Part shown: positions 12,382 through 25,900 of the stretch, piece after piece
How positions within the stretch are numbered: the stretch's first letter is position 1
How the letters are laid out: every line of letters begins with the position of its first letter
DNA from: Diospyros lotus
Lineage: Eukaryota; Streptophyta; Magnoliopsida; Ericales; Ebenaceae
Length of the DNA stretch: 64,000 bases
Assembly (NCBI RefSeq): GCF_014633365.1
Contig: NC_068340.1
Span: 34,484,328 to 34,548,327, forward strand
Direction of reading: 5' to 3'
Program-made: the position numbers and the translations under genes
Notes under the pieces: generated by a model
What the model was told of the DNA's origin: nothing
The model's input: only the letters and a program-made list of their open reading frames with translations
Databases searched by the model: none

Positions 12382-12880
12382 TTGTTAAATAGTTCCATAA
12401 TTTTGTATGAATACTTAATAATGTCATAAACTCTAATATTTTTATCGTGATAATTTACAATGCAATAATTTTATATCAATAATTAACAATTCTATTGAAT
12501 TTTGATATGACTAGTGACATATAATTAACGATAAAGATGAACACCAAATAATCCAATAATTTTACACAAGTATTTTATAAATTTACTAGTAATGTTATAA
12601 AGATATCTATACGTATAGGTTAAACGATCGAATGAATAATATATTATTGTCAATTTAGTGAATTATGAATTCGATTCTCACTCTATTCAAAAAAAAAATA
12701 AAGGGTTAATTTAAGATTTATCTTTTCTAATATAACTAATAGCAGTGTCACAATAACGATCATTACACACAAGGTTTGTCGGCACTCTTTAGCTTAAGTT
12801 GTCATCACGTGTGCGTCGGCAAAAAATTAATTTTACGGTCATAAATACTCTATTCCGATTTCCCAATTCCATTGCAAAAT
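12382..12880. other. AT-rich upstream region of the PP2C gene
   Basis: No coding signal. It ends with aataatataatatagaaa (about 12878-12896), a possible TATA-rich promoter core about 30 to 60 bp before a stretch that reads like a 5' UTR. Confidence 0.4.
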
Positions 12881-12924
12881 AATATAATATAGAAAAGAGG
12901 AAAAATTGAATTTAACGTGAAGGT

Positions 12925-13686
12925 GGAAGGGAGATACCAGATTGGGACATTGGGACGCGACTCGACGCGGTCGACCCCGGACACACGATTCGTTCTAATT
13001 TCTAATTTTCGTTTGTTCCAATCAATCTGTTTCCTCTCTCCATTACCGCAATTTTTGCCGTCTCTTTCTTCTGGGTTCGTTACCGGTTTTCTCTCCGACA
13101 ATGGAATCCGTCATCTGAACCAATTCCTCTATATCTATTTGCGGAAACTGTAAGCGACGTTTATCTCTCTCTGCTCCCCGGATTTTTCTCTCATTCTCTA
13201 TCTGTTTTCCTTTGTACTCGCATGTTAATTCGATTTGTTTAATTGTCTCTCGCTTGTGTGTTATGGTTTTGCCCGAATTGGTTCGAGTTCTATATGGGAA
13301 AAGGGGTCCCTTGATTTCTGATTGGAGCTGTCTGGCTTCAATTTTGTGTTATAGCTTTGAATTCATGCCGGAATCATAATCCTAATCCTAACCGCGGGTT
13401 AAGTGAACTCGGAGTCGTTGGACGTGGGTTTGTTGATCTGGTGGTAGGGGATATTGTGTTTTCACCTTTTCGTTTTGGTTTGCATTTCACTTGGAAGAGG
13501 AAAGAATAGCCACATTTTTCTGAATGTTTGCTCTCTATGTTTTATCCGTTTCATATCTCTGTGATTGTTTCCTTTTAAAATAAAAGGTGAAGGTTTGGTG
13601 GAGACTGGCCTAGTTATTTGCCTTGTATTTAGGGGCCTTCATTGTTGGAAGTGTTTCAAACGGTTAACAAATTTGGGATTTCTTTT

Positions 13687-13717
<31 letters not shown>

Positions 13718-13935
13718 GGGTGTTCTTCCTCTTTGATGCTGATTGAGTTAGTTGGATTTGGTTGCAAGATTGAAGGAAGTTCAGAGTGAATTTTTGTATT
13801 GATCCAACAATTAAGCTGCATTGGAAGGGCTCACAGGGATCCACTTGAGGTGTTGCAACGGATCTATACGCAGAAAATAGGCGTGATTGTTTGGCTGGTC
13901 TGGAGTGCTTATTAAACATAGTCAGGGCCCTCAGG
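12925..13935 (+). promoter_or_regulatory. Probable 5' leader of PP2C with an intron
   Basis: The C/T-rich stretch from about 12980 to 13148 looks like a plant 5' UTR. It ends at a good donor, gtaagc (13149). A plausible acceptor is the acgcag before aaaatagg (about 13874). The intron between would hold a long T run and G run (about 13681-13722). Splice sites in untranslated sequence cannot be confirmed without transcripts. Confidence 0.4.
13681..13722. repeat. Poly-T followed by poly-G tract
   Basis: A T-run followed directly by a run of more than 20 G. The G run could form a quadruplex on this strand, and its length is likely to vary or be misassembled. It sits in the predicted 5' UTR intron of PP2C. 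Confidence 0.9.
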
Positions 13936-16900
13936 ATGGGGTCCTGCTTGTCTTATGAAAGCAGGAGCCCTCTCCCAGGTTCCCCTGTGGAATTTAGGAA
14001 GAGCAACAGCTTCAGGAAGAGGCCTTCTCGAAGTTCTTCATTTGACTTCAGAAAGGAAGAACAACTGCATAGGATTCCAGGGCGATTGTTCCTGAATGGG
14101 TCCACAGAAGTTGCCTCACTCTTTTCCCAACAAGGCAAGAAAGGAGTCAATCAAGATGCCATGATTGTTTGGGAGGTTTGCTCTTTGTCATCCCTTTATT
14201 TTCTATTGGCTTTATTCACATGTTTGAACCTTGTGATGTTAATGTATATTTTCTCATTCATGATGCACAAAATAGTTTGGACCGACCTTTAAGTTTGTTG
14301 CAAATTGGTAATGGACTAACTAAGATGCCCATTACTTACATGATGTTTGCCTATATTACTTTGAAGCATTGCTTTTGTAGTTGTGAGTTGTATGAAGATC
14401 TCTAGCTATTTGCAGAAACTATAAAATCTGATTCCATCTCTATCCTTTTGTCTAACGATCTTGTATGGGATTATGTTTAGTGGTAGGGAAAAAACCACAT
14501 CCTAATTCAAGAAACAGCATTTCATACATACATATATATTTTTACCTGGATATTGGGTAGAGATAATAAATGGAGAGATAAAAGATTATGGTTTGCCCAA
14601 AATTATGGCTAGTTTAAGTTTTTTTTTTTTTTTTCACTATTTCATCTCTTGCTGGTCTAATATGCACTTCCCATTGATAGAGCAGACTGGAGAAATAAGA
14701 TCCATTAATTGATCCATAAGTAATTGGGAAAAGCTCAGTTAAGGTGTGTGGAGTTCAATCTTTTCAGTTGCTTTACCACATAACGCTTTTAGAGCTGCAA
14801 ATTTGACCGCAGTCTATATTTGTTTTGATTTTTCCATTAGTAGAAGTTTTGTCATGACCCTAAGGATTCCCCAAGGATAGATTAGTAAATATAATAGTAG
14901 GAGTTTACATTTTTTTTTGTATTTTTTGTTGTAGGGCTTTGTCTTTAGCTAATAGGTAGTTGGGTTGTTTGTTACATTGCACATGGGTGTAAGTGGAGGC
15001 TGTTAGGCTATATATAAGCCACTACTGAGGATGGAAGAATCATGCTTGAATTGTTTGAATGAAATTCTAATTCTCTTGCTCTACAATTCTCTCCAATCTC
15101 CCTCTCGTTGCTCCCTACTGCTCTCCCTCATTTCTCTCTAAATTCTTTCCCATTTCTATCCAATTTCCCTCTCCCATTACTCCGTTCTTGATCTTAGGCC
15201 CTGTTTGATTGGCCTCATTTTTCATAGAAAATGGTCATTTTCCACCCAAATTTCAGTTTTTGATGTGTTTGATTACTCAAATTTTCCATGGCAAATGATT
15301 TCCATCTTTTGGTCATGTGAGCCTCTTTTCCCACTTTTGCTGGAAAAGAAACTCCCATGGGGGGGAGGGGGGTTGGAATTGATTTCCATGGAAATGGAAA
15401 AACCCACCCACCAGCAGCTAGCCTTCCCCTTCCACCATCGCCCATCAATGGAGATTTGCAGCGACGGCTATCGATGACAGCAAAGGCGTGGGCGGTGATT
15501 GGAGAATGGTAGCGGTGGCGGCCATTAGTCGTGGGCGAGTAGCGACAACAGCCATTGGCCATGGGCCATGGGCGAGCAGGGACGACGGATGTGGCCCTAG
15601 CGGCGGCGATGACTGTGGCAAATTTCTATGGGTGTATGTATATTTTTTTTTATGTATATTTGATTTATTTTTTGAATATTTTGTGTATGTATATTAATTT
15701 ATTTTTTGAATAGGCACATATTTGACTATTTTATGTAGTTGATTATTGATTTGTGTATTTAATTATTGATTATCTGCATGTGTGTATGTAATTATTTCCA
15801 TAGAAAATAATGACAATCAAACATCAAAAGTTGGAAAAGTACAACAATTTCTAGGTAGAAAATTAAGCCAATCAAACACATTCAATTGCTGGAGTTTGTG
15901 ATGATACTAACTAAGAAGTATCATTACAACTTTCTCGCTGAATTTTTCGATAATTATCACTGAAGTTTTAATAAAGAGGAATTCCTTAAAATGGAGCAGT
16001 CGAGATGGCGGGAAATGGATTCATCGCCTATTTCCAATGTGGAGTGGGAGAAGTATACCGGTTTCAGCAAAATTATCAAGAAGGAGGAATGCAACATCAG
16101 TGATGATATTAATGGTGAATGGCATTATCCAAAGGGAATCTATAATGAACAGATTGATAGGGCAACAAAGGCAAAGGGACAATCTGATATTGTTGAAAGA
16201 GAAGTTCATATAGAGGGAAATTCCAGCAAACACAAGGAAGAAGGAGTTGCTGAATTTTTTGCATGGAATTAGGAGGTTCCGATTGAAAATCCAGTCAATA
16301 TTAAGGAAGAGAGTGCTGGAACTGAAGTAAACTTGTCAAGGGTAGCGCAAGGTCCCGAAGAAGAAAGGAAATTAGATAAAAAGATCTATGCAGACCACAT
16401 TTTGCAAGAACAGGGAGTTGAAAATTTGGTTGAGGATCAGTCTACAAATCAGATTGCAGATGAGAACTGCTATGAGGTTGGCTTTCATGCCTCTAATAGT
16501 TCGGATAGGCAGATGGTTTCCTTAGATAACCTGGCTACAAATCATACTGGGGATGAAGGTTGGGATGGAAACTATGTTTCAGCCATTGCGAAATCTATGG
16601 AACTTGCGCATCCCTTCCTATGTAATCAGTATGACCATACAAGAAGGGGAATTGTTGGGAGGGAAATGGTTTGTTACTCTTTGGAGGTAGATGCAGCCTT
16701 GACTACAATGATCATCATTTTTGTTCCAATTGATGAGAACCTAAGAATGCAAAAGAAGCGGCCTAGAAGGAGAAAGAAAGAAAGAGGAATTAAACAAATA
16801 AAGAAAGTGGGTATTGGGCAAAGAAACAACGGCGCAATCGTTGTAAGTTCTTGGGGACAAGAACTCTCTCAAAGAGGAGGGAATTGTCATGACCCTAAGG

Positions 16901-19900
16901 ATTCCCCAAGAATAGATTAGTAAATATAATAGTAGGAGGTTACATTTCATTTTGTATTTTCTGTTATAGGGCTTTGTATTTTCCTTTAGCTAATAGACAG
17001 TTTGGTTGTTTGTTACATTGCACATGGGTGCAAGTGGGATGCTGTTAGGCTATATATAAGCCACAACTGAGGATGGAAGAATCATGCTTGAATTGTTTGA
17101 ATGAAATTCTAATTCTCTCTCTCTACAATTCTCTCCAATGTCCCTCTCATTGCTCCCTACTGCTCTCCCTCATTTCTCTCTAAATTCTTCCCTATTTCTG
17201 TCCAATTTCCCTCTCCCATTATTCTGTTCTTGATCTTACTTCAATTAGATCTTTCCGGTTGTCAATTCGAACCCTAGGTAAACCCTCGGTACATGACAAG
17301 TTTATGCTTGACCAACAAAAAATTTCAGCCTTCATTGTCATACGTGAGGATCCTATTCAGTCATTATTGCCATTCTTTGCATCCTTATCTGGACTTTTGG
17401 CTTGGTTATCTTTTTAACTACATCCTTGGGTAAAATTAATATACACTCATTGAACTTTAAAATTGTAACTACTTACTCATTGAAGTTGGACTTTAAATTG
17501 TTACTACTTATTCACTGAACTTTACTGAACGTCAACCATCCATCACTTGTTATAATTCTGTCAAATCTTGCAAACGAAAAATGCCAACGTGGCTAACGGA
17601 ATCTAACGTGCCAAGGATAAATTTAATATACTCTCATTGAACTTTAAAAATGTAATTATTTACTCACTGAATTTTGAATTGTTACTACTTGCTCACTGAA
17701 CTTTACTCAACGTCAACCATCTATCACCTGTTACATTATCGTCTGATCTTGAAACACTCGTTACATCACCATCTGATCTTGAAACACTCGTTACATCACC
17801 ATCTAATCTTGAAACATATTAAAAGCTTCTTGTATGCATTTGAGATCACTTGCTTCTCAAATCAGAAGCTAAAAACTAAACCAATGATTCAAATTAAAAA
17901 AGCTACTGATGCAAACTAGAAGCAAAAAAAATGTTTGCTTAGATTTTTTACCTCCATTACGAACAATGAAATTCACAAAAATGTATTCCATAATGAGACC
18001 AAGAGCTAAAAACTTATTACAAAAATCGTAGCTTTTGGTTTGTAATGGAGGTAAAAAATCTAAGTAGACTTCTTTTTTTATTTATGGTTTGCATCAGTAG
18101 CTTTTTTAATTTGAATAATTGGTTTAGTTTTTGGCTTTTGGTTTGAGAAGCAAGTGATCTCAAATGCATACAAGGAGCTTTTAATATGTTTCAAGATCAG
18201 ACGGTGATGCCCCCAGGGCATAGCTCGGATGGCAAAGGATGGGTCGTAATATGCTGGTGTCATCCCAGTTAGTTGCCAGTTCGAACCTTGGCCTTCTTGA
18301 GACACATCCCGCAATTTATCTCCCCCTGCGAAATCAAAGGCATGAGCACAGAGGGATAGCGCAAGGGCGGTAATCCCAAAATCAGACAGTGATGTAATGA
18401 GTGTTTCAAGATCAGATGGTAATGTAACGGGTGATGGATGGTTGACATTAAGCAAAGTTTAGTGAGCAAGTAGTAACAATTCAAAGTTTAATGAGCAAAT
18501 AGTTACATTTTTAAAGTTTAGTGAGTATATGTTAAATTTACCCTTGTCACGTTGGATTCCGTTAGCCACGTGTGCATTTTCCGTTTGCAAGATCTGACGG
18601 AGTTATAACGAGTGATGGACAGTTGACGTTGAGCAAAGTTCAGTGAGTAAATAGTAACAATTTAAAATTCAGTGAGTAAATAATTGTAGTTTTAAAGTTC
18701 AATGAGTGCTTATTAAATTTACCCCTACATCCTTCCACTCACTTCATCAAGTTGTTGATCATGAATATTTTCTCCAGTTTTTGATCTTTTGATTATGCTA
18801 ACTTATTAAAAGGGAACACAATCTTGTGCTACTTTGAATTGCTTATCATGTATTAAATTAGTGTAAACTTCCTAACATTATGAATCAAAAGTTGGACAAA
18901 TGGATGAGCATTTATGTTATTTTATTTATATTATTTTTCCATAATATAGAATATTTGAGCTGGTTATGTTCACAAAAGGGAGATCTTTGTCCTAGATGTT
19001 ATTTTAATTATATCCATTCTTTGTCACTAATGGCAACACTTTTCAAGCTAGAAGTTGAAAAGCCCATTCATGCTTTCATAATTTCTCGTGGGAAAACTTC
19101 ATTTTTTTGGTTTGTATGCATGTACTATTTGTAGATGGTATTGTCTTGGTGGATACGACAAAAATAACACGAGTCTTAAAACATGAATTATGGAGGCACA
19201 CCTTAAAATCCCAAGGTCTTAAGTCGAGCATGTCAAAAACCAGATATATGGAATATAAGTTGTGGTGAGACTTGAAAATCAAATTATTCTTAAAAAAGAT
19301 CAGTTTAGATATCAAAAATCAATTTTTCAATAAGAGGAGATTGTTGAGGATGCTACTTATAGAATCAAGGCAAGTACTTAACGTGGTGAAGTGCATCTAA
19401 CATTTCATGTTAAAGTGAAAAGGGAAGCTTTGTTAAACAATTATAAGATCTTTTTGTTGTATGGCTCAAAATGTTGAGCATTAAAATATAAGCATGTGCA
19501 AAATATGAGTGTAACTAAGATGAGAATATTATGGTGGATGTGTAGTTATATATGAAAAGATAAAATTGGAAACAGGATAATACATAATAGGGTTGGAGAC
19601 ACCTATTGAAAATAAGATACCTGAGATGTGATTAAGATGGTTGGGGCCTGTGAGAAGAAGACCAATAGTTGGACCTATGAGGTGAGTGGATAGAATGGAA
19701 AAAGTTTGTAGAAAAAGAGGTAGGGGAAGGAAACTAGAAAACTTGGTAGGAAATCTTTTAAGTATGACATGTAGAGGATATGACCATGGATAGAGATAGA
19801 TTGTCGGAGAGCTAGAATTCATATAGTTGTCCCTACCTAGTGGGATTGAGGCTTTTGGTTGTTATTGTTGTTTTATGCACATGTAAAATTTTATGGCTGT

Positions 19901-22900
19901 CTAATATGTTGGTAAACCGGCAGATGCTTTGCAACATCTCAGTAACTGCATGATTATGACTAATTTTTGTTCCAGAGTTAGTTGAAGTTGCAAATGGGAT
20001 AGACATTTAGTAACTTTTTCAAATTTGAATTTCCAGAATTTTGGCTCAAGAACGGACACTGTTTTCTGTGGTGTTTTTGATGGTCATGGTCCTTATGGTC
20101 ACATGGTCGCAAAGAGAGTAAGAGAGTCCCTCCCCATGAAACTGAGTGCATACTGGGAAGTTAAGATAAAGAATGATGAAGTTGTCAGAGAGCTCAGCCT
20201 TAATACCAATGGTAGTGCGATCTCTGAAGGTACTTCTATTGTTCTTGCTGATGAAGAATCCAAACCTTTGATTGATTCTGAAGAAACAGAGAAGCAGACA
20301 GAGATCTTTCTGACATTGAAAGAGTCCTTTCTGAAGGCATTCAACGTCATGGACAAGGAATTGAAAATATACACAAACATTGAATGTTTTTGCAGTGGGA
20401 CAACAGCAGTAACACTAGTGAAACAGGTATAGATCTTTAAAATTGATTCCCAGAGGAATTTGGAGAAATACTGAGTCGGGAATATCTTGTATGTTCTGTA
20501 TAGGGGCAATATCTTGTGATTGGAAATGTTGGGGACTCAAGAGCTGTACTGGGAACAAGAGATAAAGATGATTCTCTTATTGCAGTTCAGTTAACAGTGG
20601 ACCTCAAACCAAGTCTCCCAGGTAGCTCTCCCTCTCTAGATATGTTTGTATTTATGCATGTATCAATTTCTCTGACCTGTTTTTCTTCTCGTAAACTACA
20701 TTTGCAAGATTTAAACTACTCACATAAGTTGGTTTTTATCTTTAAGCTAACATGCTTTCATTGTAGTTTCTGCTTGATAGCTGCATATGTAAGATATTTA
20801 GCCAGGTGAAGAAGTTGGCTTGTCCTGGTGCAAAATTGTTTTTAGGCCATCAAACACTTAGAAAGTTTGATTTTCTATTTTATGTCAATTTTTTTTTTGT
20901 TTTTGTAAAGGCATATATTTAGACCCATCTCTTTCAAATCAATCCGTTCCTAAGTAAGGAACAATATTTACTCTCTGAAAATATTTTGATTGACAAGTGT
21001 AGGTGCTAGATTTTTTGTATTCTTTTTTTTTTTTTGATGGATTTTTTTGTACTTTTATGGTGGTCCATTATGTTTGTCGACATATAGTTTGCTCTGCTTT
21101 TCCTTTTTTTGTTATTATTATTATTATTATTATTATTGTCATTATTATTATTATTTTGTTATATGATGTATTTTCACAATAGATAGAGGTGCATGGGAGG
21201 TTTAAAATTCATGTAGCGGACACTATTTGATAGGATTAAGGTTTGGGATTGTTGTTGTTATATATGATGGTGTTGTTATATGATGCATCTGTGTAAAATT
21301 CTGACACATCGTTCTTTTGCATGGATTTATATTATCAATGTGAGTTTTAAAAGTCAATGAACATTATGAATGCTGTGTCACTAACCTGAATTTGTTTAGG
21401 ATAAGGTGTAGTTTATGATAATAATAATGATGATTTAGGATTGTGCAAACATTTGATTCTCTATCCATACTCCAATATAGGGTTGATCCCATTTTTGGTG
21501 ATCTTTCTTTCTATTTATTGGCTTATTTATCAAAACAAAATGATCTAATAACTAGGAAGTTTAGACACGCCCAAGAAGATGAAGTTTATTGATGTATTTC
21601 TAGCTATTCTTCAAGATAAATGTTAGCAACCAAGGATGCAACCACTTGGATGCCATATCTGGACTCTAAATAGATATGGTCGCTCTTCAAACATGTCCAC
21701 ACACATTTCGATACATGTTAAAATGTAATCTTTGTTAGTTTCATGTTTTGGCAAATTTCAATTGTAAAACACTTTTGTATTTGTGCATTATTCTCTAGAC
21801 ATATAGCCTTACTCTTCAAGAACCCTTTCGAAAGAACTTCAGCCTATCTCTTGTCTTGTCACTTCAAAATGTTAAAAAAATACAGTAGTGACCAGCATAG
21901 CTTAACAAGCAGCTAATTAGGAGGATTAAAGCAAAGGTCAGAGTTTAACTAATATGTATAATACAACTGATAGGGTATTTGGTATAATCTAAATGTGTGA
22001 CATAAAGATAGATTTTAATTTCAAAGGGATAAAAAGCTGTAGTCCTTCTTGGTTACATGTTACAGAAATGAGAAGATAGAAATATAATTTCAGAAGTAAT
22101 TTTAACCGACATATTTCCATATAAATAACACTATCTTATCATTTAGCAAAAAAATAAAAACACTAACTTATCATTTCCCAAGTAATAAATCTATGAAACT
22201 CCCAAGGTTTGGAAACCGGATTGATAATCCTTTTGAAGTTTTGATTAGTATCATCTGACTAACATCAGAAAGTTATACTCTAATAGCCTAGGGTCACATA
22301 AACAAACCGGAGAACCCGATCCTGTGCTTGTTTGATTCATGGGATGCAATTTCTTAGGAAATGGTACAGAAGAATATAATATTGTAGGAGATGGCATGCT
22401 ATGAATCAATTTGTATCCTTCCTTTGGTACAGACATGATAAAGTCTGGTACATACGTGATAAGGAAATAAAATGATGTATATTTCTTATCCTATGTTTGT
22501 ACACTCTGGAGTAGATATGCAAAAATGTGCATCGTTTAATAAGAAAACCAAATGTGTCCCTATCTAGTAATTACAATTGTTGAGGCATCCAAAACTTCTA
22601 TTAACCCAACAACTAATACTTTTTACAAATATGCCCTACAAATTTATTGTTTTTTTCAAATTCAGGAACAATGCCAATGGTCATGTCATTTTGTTTTGTA
22701 ACTTTTGGATAAGAATTTCTGAAAGTTACATGTAGCATGGAGTCATGGACCACATCAAAGAGGATCCAAATTTCAACAGATGTGAATCTATATTGACAAC
22801 ACCAGTTTTATTAACAACATGAAATTGTCATTTTTATGATTTTTATGATTTTTTATGTGCATGACTCAAGGACAAAAAAAAAAAAGAAAAAAAGAAAAAA

Positions 22901-25900
22901 AAAAGCATATATGAATTAGACAGCCAAAACATTGTCATTTGTTTTTAAAACAATGTTACATTTTCCAAAGGTGAGTCTTCACATACTGTTTTATATTAAT
23001 ATTATAACATTAGTACTATAATATCAATAGAGTAAATTACATTGACCACCCTTGGCGTTTGGCTTAATTGTAAAGGTACCCCCCACCCCACATTTTGGAA
23101 ATGACAACGACCACCTTGTCATTAAAAAAGAAAATGATAAAATCACCATTTTACCCCCCCCCCCCCCCCCCCCCCCCCTTCCTCTCTCTTTCCAGAGTGG
23201 TTTGACTATGGCGGTCAAACTAGAGTGCCATGGTTGAATTAGAGGGAACTCTGGTTTAGTCTCTATAGCCATTGAGAGAGAGGGAGGCATTTTGCTCAAT
23301 TTCAAAAAGTTAACTAGGGTCAATTAATGGTAGGTGTGAGAAAACAATTATGAGAGAAAAACCTAAGAGATTAGTCTCTTAGTGTGTTATTTATAATAGG
23401 CACAACGGGTCTATTAATCTACGGGTTTAGTCTATGGGTTTAGTCTAATTACACATAGTTATATCAAATAAATAAATAAAAACACATACAACAATATGCA
23501 ATATATCTAATTATACTAATAATTCTAATACTTCCCCTCAAGCTGGAGCATAGATATCATATGCACCAAGCTTGTTACAGATATATTCTATCCGATGACT
23601 GTTTAGAGACTTGGTGAAGACATTGGCAAGTTGATCACTGGAGTTAACAAATTTTGTAACAATAACACCTTCAACCAGCTTTTCTCTAATAAAGTGACAG
23701 TCGATTTCAATATGCTTAGTCCGTTCATGGAACACTGGATTGGAAGCAATGTGTAAAGCAGCCTGATTATCACAAACAAGCTTCATAGGGGACATTTAAC
23801 AAAACTTGAGTTTCTCCAAGAGTTGCTTAAGCCAGATGAGCTCACAAGTTGTATTAGCCATAGCCCGATACTCTGCCTCTGCATTGGATCTAACTACTAC
23901 ATTTTGTTTCTTACTTTTCCAAGAAATCAAATTTCCTCCCACAAGAACACAATATCCAGAGGTCGACCGACAATCAGAAGGAGAGCTAGCCCAATCTGCA
24001 TCTGCATAACAACAAATATCTGTGTGCCCCTTATCCTCATAGAGTAGCCCTTTACCCGGTGCCCGTTTGATATATCTCAGAATCCAGATAATAGCATCCC
24101 AGTGAGAATCACATGGAGAATTGAGAAACTGACTCACCAAACTCACAACAAAAATAATGTCGGGACGAGTGACTGTGAGATAGTTCAGTTTGCCTACCAA
24201 TCTTCTATACCTTCCAGGATCTGAGTAAGACTACTCATGTCCCGGCAAGAGTTTGACATTTGGGTCCATAGGGTGTCAAATCGGTTTTTCAGTTCACCAT
24301 ACAATTTCTTCTAAGATATCAAGTGCATACTTCATCTGAGAGATTGAGATCCCATCTCTTGATTGAGCAATTTCAATATCCAAGAAATATCGGAGTTTGC
24401 CTAGGTCTTTAGTCTGAAAGTGCTGATGGAGATGTTCCTTCAGATTTTGTATACCAACCCGATCGTTCCCTGTGATAACAATGTCATCTACGTAAACAAC
24501 GAGGTAGATACATAAAGAAGAAGAATATCTATAAAAAATTGAATGATCAACTTCACTTCGAGTGAGACCAAAGGCTTGAACCACAGTGCTAAACCTGTCG
24601 AACCACGCTCGTGAAGATTGTTTCAGGCCATAGAGAGACTTCTTGAGTTTGCAGACTATATTGGACTCCCCTTGGGCAACAAAACCAGGTGGTTGCTCCA
24701 TATAAACCTCCTCTTGCAAATCACCGTGAAGAAAGGCATTCTTAATGTCCAATTGATAGAGCGGCCAATGACGCGTGGCAGCTATAGAGAGAAATAGGCG
24801 AACAGAGGCCATTTTAGCAACTGGAGAGAAGGTATCACTGTAATCCAACCCATAGATTTGTGTAAAACCTTTGGCAACCAAGCGGGCTTTAAGACGTTCC
24901 ACCTGTTCTTCGGGGCCCACTTTAGGGGTGAATACCCACCGACAACCAACGGGAGTCTTTCCTGATGGCAAAGGCACCAAATTCCAAGTGTTAGTAGAAT
25001 GCAAAGCATCCATCTCATCTAACATAGCCTGGCGTCAACCAGGATGGGACATGGCTTCACCTGTGGTTTTAGGAATAGAAATAGAAGAAAGGCTCGAAAC
25101 AAAAGCACTATAAGCAGGTGACAAATGGTCATAACACAAAAAATTATAAAGAGGATGTGGATTGTGAGTAGACCGTGTACCTTTGCGGAGTGCAATAGGA
25201 AGGCTGTTGGGCTGAGGATCCATGGTAAGAGTGACCACTAACGGAGTGAGTGAGTCAGGAGAGTCGCAGTCAAGAGGAATGCCAATGCTAGGAGCAAGAT
25301 GAGGACGATGGTGATAAGTAAGAAGTGGAGGAGTCGGTGAGTGTGGACCGGAAGATGGAAGTGAAGGGTCCACCGAGAAGGAGATAGACGGATCTGATAA
25401 GGGCAACGGAAGAGAAGGAATAGGCAACACCTGTTCAAGACGCTGTGAATCAGGTTGAACAACCGAAAAGAATGACTGTTGTTCAAAGAATGTGACATCA
25501 ACAGACATAAGATAGCGGTTCAATTCAGGAGAGTAACACGTATAGTCTTTCTGCAACCGGGAGTAACCGAGGAAAATACACTTGAGAGATTTGGCAACAA
25601 GTTTATCCTGTCCCAATGAAAATGAATGTACAAAACAGATACATCCAAATACACAAAGGGGAACAAAATAAAGGGGCTGGGAGGAGAACAAAAGAGCGTG
25701 AGGAATGTTGTCCTTTAACACTGAAGATGGCATGAGATTGATCAGATAACATGCAATAAGAATAGCATCTCCCCAGAATTTGGTGGAAAGATTGGCATGT
25801 AAAAGTAGTGTTTGTGCAGTTTCAATGAGATGACGATTTTTACGCTCGGCAACACCATTTTATTGAGGTGTATAAGGACAAGAAGATTGATGCAGAATGC

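Larger units (their letters stand above)
14850..17298 (+). mobile_element. Non-autonomous LTR retrotransposon in PP2C intron 1
   Basis: The right LTR spans 16885-17298 (414 bp, tgtcatgaccc to atgaca) and the left LTR starts at 14850 with the same sequence. The target duplication agttt is at 14845-14849 and 17299-17303. Each LTR has a TATA region, gctatatataagcc. The left LTR is interrupted at about 15197 by a MITE, and its last roughly 65 bp and the PBS are not recognisable beyond it. A polypurine tract, aaagaggagggaat, precedes the right LTR. The interior carries one open frame of unknown type (15991-16920) and no reverse transcriptase or integrase, so it must have moved in trans. Confidence 0.82.
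17428..18724. mobile_element. Mutator-like foldback element (four-module palindrome)
   Basis: Starts gggtaaaattaatat and ends taaatttaccc, with a perfect 10-bp target duplication ctacatcctt at 17418-17427 and 18725-18734. That length fits Mutator-like elements. Each arm is more than 500 bp and is a near inverse copy of the other. Within each arm the same module (catt-gaactttaaaa then gttactac-t-ctcactgaa then acgtcaaccatc) occurs twice, so the order is A-B-core-B'-A'. The core has the inverse pair near 17820-17910 and 18090-18190. The right arm is interrupted by a SINE. No transposase is present. Transcription through it would give a long hairpin RNA. Confidence 0.82.

Noticed and set aside
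17729..17818. CRISPR-like array
   Set aside because: Units are contiguous without spacers, and the genome is a plant's; it is a tandem repeat in a transposon arm.
18221..18288. tRNA gene suggested by A- and B-box motifs
   Set aside because: No cloverleaf can be formed; flanking target duplications and absence from the mirror arm show a SINE.
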